This document shows, piece after piece, positions 58,820 to 64,000 of a DNA stretch of 64,000 nucleotides. This stretch comes from Hygrocybe punicea (taxonomy: Eukaryota; Basidiomycota; Agaricomycetes; Agaricales; Hygrophoraceae). The stretch lies in contig OY744463.1 in assembly GCA_963556145.1 (NCBI GenBank), positions 2,356,001 to 2,420,000 on the forward strand. The letters run 5' to 3'. Every line of letters starts with the position of its first letter. The stretch's first letter is position 1. The position numbers and the translations under genes were made by a program. The notes below the pieces were generated by a model that saw nothing but the letters and a program-made list of their open reading frames with translations, did not search any database and had not been told where the DNA came from.

Positions 58820-61259
58820 CTAGTTATCTCTATTCATAGCTTGTCTCATCAAGCCCTCCCGCTCATCTTGAGCACTGTTGTTTTGTTCTAAAGATAGACG
58901 TTCTCCGCGACGTTTTTTGGTTGGTGCCTCTTCACCATCACTCCCTGCGTCTTCATCGCCAATCTCGAAGACGACGTTGTCGTTAGATATAGTCTCGGCT
59001 CCTCGTCGCCCAACTAGGGTAGCGTCATCGTCGTCATCCAAAGCTCTTGTCCGAGCCTCCAATGCTTCCATATCATAATCTTCAGCATCCTCTTCGTCTT
59101 GAGCGAGCTCATCTGACATTGCCAATGTATAACGAGAGAAATAAGCATACCAAAAGAAGTCAGTATGAAATAAACTTATCTTCTGTTGTTTGCGGAAGGA
59201 CGCCATAGGAATGCAATGGTTGCGAAGGCCATAAGATAAAGAAGGGCAAGCCAGCCATCGAGTAACCACCACCGCAACCGCCACGACCTCGCCGCATAAT
59301 CTATAGTGGTGTACCAGACAATGATTCTGAGCATTAACTGCGGGCCAAGCACACGACTATAATACGCACCTTCAGCTAGGCGACCGGAGAAAGTAAAGGA
59401 TGATACAACAAAGAATATCACTATCACAACTACGGTCAGTAGGAGGATGCGGTAGAGTCGCTCAAACATCGACAATTTGTATCGTTGTTTGCGAGCACGT
59501 AGTTGGGTGATCGTGCCTGTCAGGTGAGACTATCAGTTAGGTAAATGTATCCAAAATAGTTCGGCTGCGAACCGTTCAAAGAATATAATATCCAGAGAAG
59601 GAAGGCACTGAGTGTGAAAGCAAGTGGAATGACAAATAACAAAAGAACGAAGCCCGATGTCGATTCGAATTCCAGCTCCACGATGCCAACGGCGTATATC
59701 ACTAGTTGTCCGCAGTCAGAAAGACATAAGTGGATGGATATCCGTTGCGCACCTCCAAAGACGAAATGCGCGACAGCGAGCACTTGACATTTTACCATAG
59801 TACGCCCAAGGGACTCACGGACAACGCTCAGGCCCAGGGATACAACAAGCAACATAAAGAAGGACAGCGCATTTCTGCCAGCGTCCAAAATTGCAACTGA
59901 GACAGCATGTGTAAATGCAACTACAGTCATTTCAACCACGAAGTCTCACCAACAATGAGGAACACAGTTGCAGCCGTGCCTTTGGCATGCGCATTGAGGT
60001 ACCGATAGTAACCTGCTTGTGCGGAAATTTTCAGTGACATAAGAGCAATCTTAGCTTGAGGAACCCAACATTACCCCAGTTCGCCACCATCTCGACGACC
60101 AAGAATACCACCAAACTAGAGAGATAATACTAGCACATCATCAAATGGATGTCCGTTGTGGCACAGCCAAAGGCTAACGCACTTGAATGGGAAGTAATTC
60201 ATGTTGGTGCTTGTAGCACATCCATCCCCATGCACCAGCGAAGGCAAGGTATGCCAAAAACATCAAAAAATAAAACTATAGCAAAAATTATTAAATAGCG
60301 CAATAAGCACACAAGAATCACCATACGTTAACTTTCGGATAATCCGTTGCAGGTAATTTCCCGTCAAAGGTGTTCCTAAATAGGACACGACCTTTATAAG
60401 ACGGATGAAAAGGAACATCTGTCGGCGCGCGCTCCTCGGTGGGTTCCAAGACGGTGACTGGAACGATAGCTGATGGAAAAGGTTGAATGAAGAGTATGAC
60501 GTCAGCATGAGGAAGTTTTAACTAACCAACGCAATAATAGCCAGTTTTTCGAACATAGTACTGGATGGGATGTCGGTACCAGTAGACTCCACTAGGGCTC
60601 TCATTGAGGGTAGATGCTGAAGCATTTTCTTGACGAATACCATGCAGATCTCTTGACAGATAGCGATGTCGAAACGGTGAAGTATTTTTTTTAACTGGAG
60701 GGTTAGGATTGCCAGCTGTGTTGTTCCACCGTGAAATTGAGGATGCCGCAACGCTCTTGGCAGAAAACCCTACTTTGGCAGACCAGAAACTCGTGTTGTT
60801 GATGGACATTCCTTGCGGAAAATTGAGTATGAACCGTCCCAGATCGTCGGGATCACAAAACCCCCCTGTTACAGCATTTGATGTACAAATGTAAGTTTTC
60901 TGCTGCGAGGTGAGCTTCAGGTAGATGTGCGAGGATGAAGATGAGGAAGGCTCACAGGCAATGTATCGTCACTCACGGAGGTGACTTTCCCAAGATATCG
61001 GTTGTCCGACCATTCATAGATTACCATGGCCAGATGTCCCTGTGATGTGCTATCAAAACTAACTGCAGAAAGATGAGTCTTACGACGTCTTCCCAGTTTC
61101 AGGCGTCGCACCGTTAATGTAAGTCGATTGACTTCCCCACATGCCAGAGCATATCTGCCTGGAATAGTCCGTGTCTATCACCGGAACTTCATAAGCAGCA
61201 CAAGAGAGACCAAGCAATAAAACGCCAGCGCCATACACTAGAAGGCTGCGCGCCATCAT
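58820..61259 (-). CDS. Lung seven-transmembrane/GOST family protein (PTM1-like)
   Basis: Eleven exons, complement(join(58820..59126, 59180..59516, 59573..59701, 59753..59896, 59950..60012, 60075..60129, 60183..60275, 60327..60469, 60527..60914, 60977..61062, 61112..61259)), 630 aa. A signal peptide (SLLVYGAGVLLLGLSCAA) precedes a lumenal domain of about 250 residues. Seven hydrophobic segments follow, for example FYFLMFLAYLAFAGAWGWM, YYLSSLVVFLVVEMVANWGY, LSFFMLLVVSLGLSV and LLLTVVVIVIFFVVSSFTF. The C-terminal tail starts WRPSANNRRLAMSDELAQDE, a conserved family block, then is acidic with a KKRRGERL stretch. Family members sit in the Golgi or endosomes and affect trafficking. The block WRPSANNRR-LAMSD is continuous only if intron 10 has AT-AC ends. 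Confidence 0.92.
59127..59179 (-). other. AT-AC intron with U2-type donor in the PTM1-like gene
   Basis: 53 nt, donor AG|ATAAGT and acceptor TTATAC|A, with CTGAC-like branch site. It joins NNRR to LAMSDELAQ in frame. A GT-AG alternative (59113-59201) would delete the conserved block. Confidence 0.75.
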
Positions 61260-61422
61260 GAGACAGTGTGGTACTAAGGACAGCCTGAGGTTGCTTGCAA
61301 TTTGGGTTGTGATCGGAAAATGCCGGAAAACTCCATAAACGGGCTAGTCTAGCCACAAGCAGCCGAATCCTCCCCGGCCGAGTCATGTGACGGATACCGC
61401 AGTTGCTCAGGCTGCTTCAACC

Positions 61423-63241
61423 ATGCTGGGGGACGACGAGGACGTTTTTGACAGTGTGACTTGGGAAACTCCATCAGCACCGAATTTTGACACTGCCGCT
61501 CCTGCAGGTCCTGGATTCAGACAGAGCACGGTCGACAGTGAAGAGGGTCATGGCCCCCATGATCCCAAGTGGGAAGGATACTTGATCACTTCTGTCAAGG
61601 ATCCTGTCAAAGAACTAGGAGAGACGAAAGACGCCTATGTTTCGTACTTAGTTTCAGGAAAGGTGTGTCTCCTACATATGCGCTTCGCCTTGGAGTCACC
61701 CACAGTTCCACCAGACCAACCTGCCTATTTTCTCTACCCAAACCCCTTCATCTCGTCGGCGCTTTCAAGACTTTGTTTTTCTCCGAGAACACCTAGTGAA
61801 GGATTTCCCTGCTTGTGTGGTTGCCGCATTACCTGACAAACACCGATTGGGTTCGTCTGCATATCGTGCAAGAGTAGTTTGGATAACAAACTAGTCTTAG
61901 AATACATCACTGGTGATAGATTTAGTCCAGAATTTATGGAACGACGGCGACTTGAGTGAGTCACTCGTCTCCGCTGCAGTTGACTATCTGACATGTTCCT
62001 TTAGTCTTCATCGGTTTTTACAACGTGTGGCTCGACATCCAACTCTGCAGCGAAGCACCCTTGTCCGAGCATTCTTTGAGTCAACGGAATGGGTAAGTAC
62101 AATTTTATTTCACAGACAGCAACCTTGATTCAGTCTTGACAGCACGTCCACATGCACCAACATTTAGCACATCCTCCCGGCCCGGAACCCTCTCCTGGCA
62201 TTTTGGACAACATATCAGATACTCTCTTGAACGCGTTCGCTCGTGTCCGCAAACCGGATGAACGCTTTCTCATAATGAGCGATGGTGTTGATAAGTTTGA
62301 AGAAAACCTCACCCGTTCGGAACGAATATGGAATCGCGGGCGAGGTAGAATTAGTGGTAAGTCAACCCTTAACGCGTCAACGCGTCACCTGTCGAGAATC
62401 TGAGGCTGAATGAGATGGCAATCCGGAAACTGGTGAAGATCTCACTGCCGATTATCATGATCTCGCAGTTGCTGTCCAGGGTCTAGGATTCCTAGAATCA
62501 GGTATCACGGATCCCTTGAACCACTTCTCAAACACATTACTCGAATTTTCGGCACTGCTGAGACACACGGTATGTCATTTGTGATTTCAACGGCTCATCA
62601 TGCTTCGTTGTAACCTATTCCTCAGACCCAAACCACAACTGATCCCTTCCTTGTGCACCTCCATTCACTTCTTACGTACTCACACGCAAACCGCGCTGTC
62701 TTAAAACTGCGTGACCAAAAGCAATTGGACTTTGAGGAACTGTCTGACTATCTCTCAGGCGTCACAGTCGAGCGTGACCGACTGGCAGCAATTATCAGTG
62801 GGTATGCAGGAAGTACTGGGCTTGGACTCGGTGCATACCTTAAAGACAAAGTGGATGCACTGCGTGGCGCGGATGATGACAAAAGTAGGGTGGAGAAGAT
62901 GAGAAAACTGGATATCAAGATTAAAGAGGTGAGAGTTTGGTATTGTGGGATGCCCAATGCTGAATGATAATAACCAGCTCCAAGATGCTGTTACTACTGC
63001 GCATGAAACGTCTGATTCCTTTAGTGATGAGACGCTACGGGAACAAGCCATCTTCCGGTTTGCAAAAGAGTCAGAGATGAAGGAGATGTTAGGAAACTTT
63101 GCAGACGGCGAAATTGAATTCTATAAGACAGTGGGTGTGTCCTTGTATTCGGAAATATTTTGCTCATATCTTGCGACTCAGGCTATGGAGGAATGGGAGA
63201 GGATTATTCCTATTATCCAACGAATACGGGTGGACGTTTAA
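61423..63241 (+). CDS. SNX4: Sorting nexin SNX4/ATG24
   Basis: Nine exons, join(61423..61662, 61715..61850, 61901..61955, 62005..62092, 62143..62356, 62415..62569, 62626..62928, 62978..63130, 63182..63241), 467 aa. It recycles cargo from endosomes and serves selective autophagy. The PX domain begins WEGYLITSVKDPVKELGETK; SSRRRFQDFVFLREHL carries the phosphoinositide-binding arginine, and LEYITGDRFSPEFMERRRLD follows. The BAR-type region includes DYHDLAVAVQGLGFLESGIT and EKMRKLDIKIKELQDAVTTA. The end EWERIIPIIQRIRVDV is typical. GTG at 61387 is not used; ATG at 61423 is. The last intron (63131-63181) is 51 nt and stopless. Intron 5 could end 24 nt later at 62438. Confidence 0.94.
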
Positions 63242-63341
63242 ATTATCTTCAGGGCGTCTCTCGAAATTTCACGGTATGAAATATAGATACCAATTACAAT
63301 AATAAGGGGGGAAATAGCATCCATACTGTTGCCCCTTGCTC

Positions 63342-64000
63342 CTATGCCGCGGTCTCTTTCCCTTTTGTATACAAGCCGGATTTCCTTTCCCTTTCCAGCT
63401 TTTCTGCTGACTCTTGGACCGCTAGAGATAACTAAATGCGTCTCAGAGGCGCAATACAACTTGGACAGCGCTGCACTTGCATTGATAATCCCAGTGTCAA
63501 CGGCTCGCACCACATGAAGTTCCGCTTTATCAGACACGCCTCTCGTCGTGTGTTGCGCGTCAGCAGGCATCCATGGTGGAGGATCCTGAAAAAGATCATT
63601 CAAGAAAGGTTTCCACTCGCAAAAAAAACCGAGTACCTTGCCGTGTGCGACTGAAGGAGCTTTGTCGTCTTGTAATTCAAGAATGATGGCGAATGATGCG
63701 TCGTCTACAAAGTGCATATGAAGGGTGTACACTACCGCCAAAGGCTTCGAACAAACCACCCAAATACATTTGGCCAAGTTGAGATTCGATCATGTTAAGT
63801 TTGATCAGGAAAGACCGAAAGTACTGCCCGAGAGAGGTGTCGGACATCGCATCCTCGATACTTTTGGGGTGGAAAAAAGAGTCAGACGATAAGAGCACAA
63901 TGCATAGAAGGAGAGAACCTTGCATCCTTCTCGAACGGTTCCACTTGTATCATGTTTTGGATCGAAAATATGAAGCGTTCGAAGACGATCTGCTCCTTGT
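63342..64000 (-). CDS. REV7: DNA polymerase zeta subunit REV7 (MAD2L2), HORMA domain, 5' end outside window
   Basis: Visible exons: complement(join(63342..63431, 63481..63585, 63637..63704, 63760..63860, 63919..>64000)). REV7 links REV1 and REV3 in translesion synthesis. The HORMA pattern is clear: EQIVFERFIFSIQNMI, then SLGQYFRSFLIKLNMIESQL and DDASFAIILELQD, then PPPWMPADAQ and VVRAVDTGIINLSLAVQESA, the safety-belt end. The last intron needs a GC donor (GCAAGT). Unspliced, the frame runs on to 63238 with a tail that does not match the family. The intron at 63586-63636 is 51 nt and stopless. The start and first exons are missing. It converges on SNX4 with 100 bp between stops. Confidence 0.9.
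63432..63480 (-). other. GC-AG intron in REV7
   Basis: 49 nt, donor AAT|GCAAGT, acceptor CATTTAG. Splicing gives VDTGIINLSLAVQES; retention gives an unrelated tail. Confidence 0.85.

Noticed and set aside
59113..59201. GT-AG intron in the PTM1-like gene as alternative to AT-AC
   Set aside because: It is in frame but would delete the conserved RPSANNRRLAMSD segment and is 89 nt, longer than its neighbours. It remains the main competitor to test.
61384..61389. ATG immediately upstream of the SNX4 frame
   Set aside because: It is followed directly by a TGA. The ATG at 61423 opens the frame.

Overview
The window is nuclear DNA of a filamentous basidiomycete, most likely an agaricomycete. Almost every gene is broken by many short introns (mostly 48-60 nt). 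Genes lie 10-400 bp apart on both strands. The recognisable proteins are fungal or eukaryotic housekeeping factors. I place 32 protein genes, 30 complete and two cut by the window edges, with about 143 introns. All splice sites were assigned by eye from reading-frame continuity and family knowledge. Every join listed keeps the frame to the stop codon, but no transcript data were available. I saw no tRNA, rRNA, transposon or CRISPR array, and nothing prokaryotic.

Layout. 0-4.4 kb: 3' end of a homeodomain factor, then UTP17 (U3 processome). 4.6-8.4 kb: a UMTA-like methyltransferase and an FSP1/AIFM2-like oxidoreductase. 8.6-12 kb: the GTPase GNL1 and an orphan acidic protein. 12-21.3 kb: VTA1 (ESCRT), an arrestin-fold protein, a GNAT acetyltransferase and an acetamidase-type amidase. 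21.6-27.9 kb: POP3 (RNase P/MRP), dCMP deaminase and TTI1. 28-36.7 kb: ERCC1/RAD10, fused PABA synthase, a 2-oxoglutarate oxygenase, UBC12, 5-hydroxyisourate hydrolase and RRP1. 36.8-43 kb: a TBC RabGAP, gamma-tubulin complex GCP4 and inorganic pyrophosphatase. 43-50.7 kb: POM152, a degenerate RNase III/dsRBD protein, a tail-anchored thioredoxin and histone H4. 50.8-58.7 kb: a 708-aa orphan, a ketosamine-3-kinase and RPB2. 58.8-64 kb: a PTM1-type seven-TM protein, SNX4 and the 5'-truncated REV7.

The genes do not form a biosynthetic cluster; this is core genome. Shared themes are ribosome biogenesis (UTP17, RRP1, GNL1, POP3), endosomal traffic (VTA1, SNX4, TBC, arrestin), DNA repair and nucleotide supply (ERCC1, REV7, dCMP deaminase), and nuclear architecture and transcription (POM152, H4, RPB2).

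The most unusual content is in gene structure. Six introns need a GC-AG reading with an identical GCAAGT donor, and one in the PTM1-like gene is best read as AT-AC with a U2-type donor. Four introns are multiples of three with no stop, so they could be retained in frame. There are coding exons of 10-23 nt, very short head-to-head promoters (51, 55 and 83 bp between start codons), and CACGTG palindromes just upstream of several start codons. Among proteins, an RNase III fold that has lost its catalytic carboxylates and a thioredoxin with a C-terminal membrane tail stand out.
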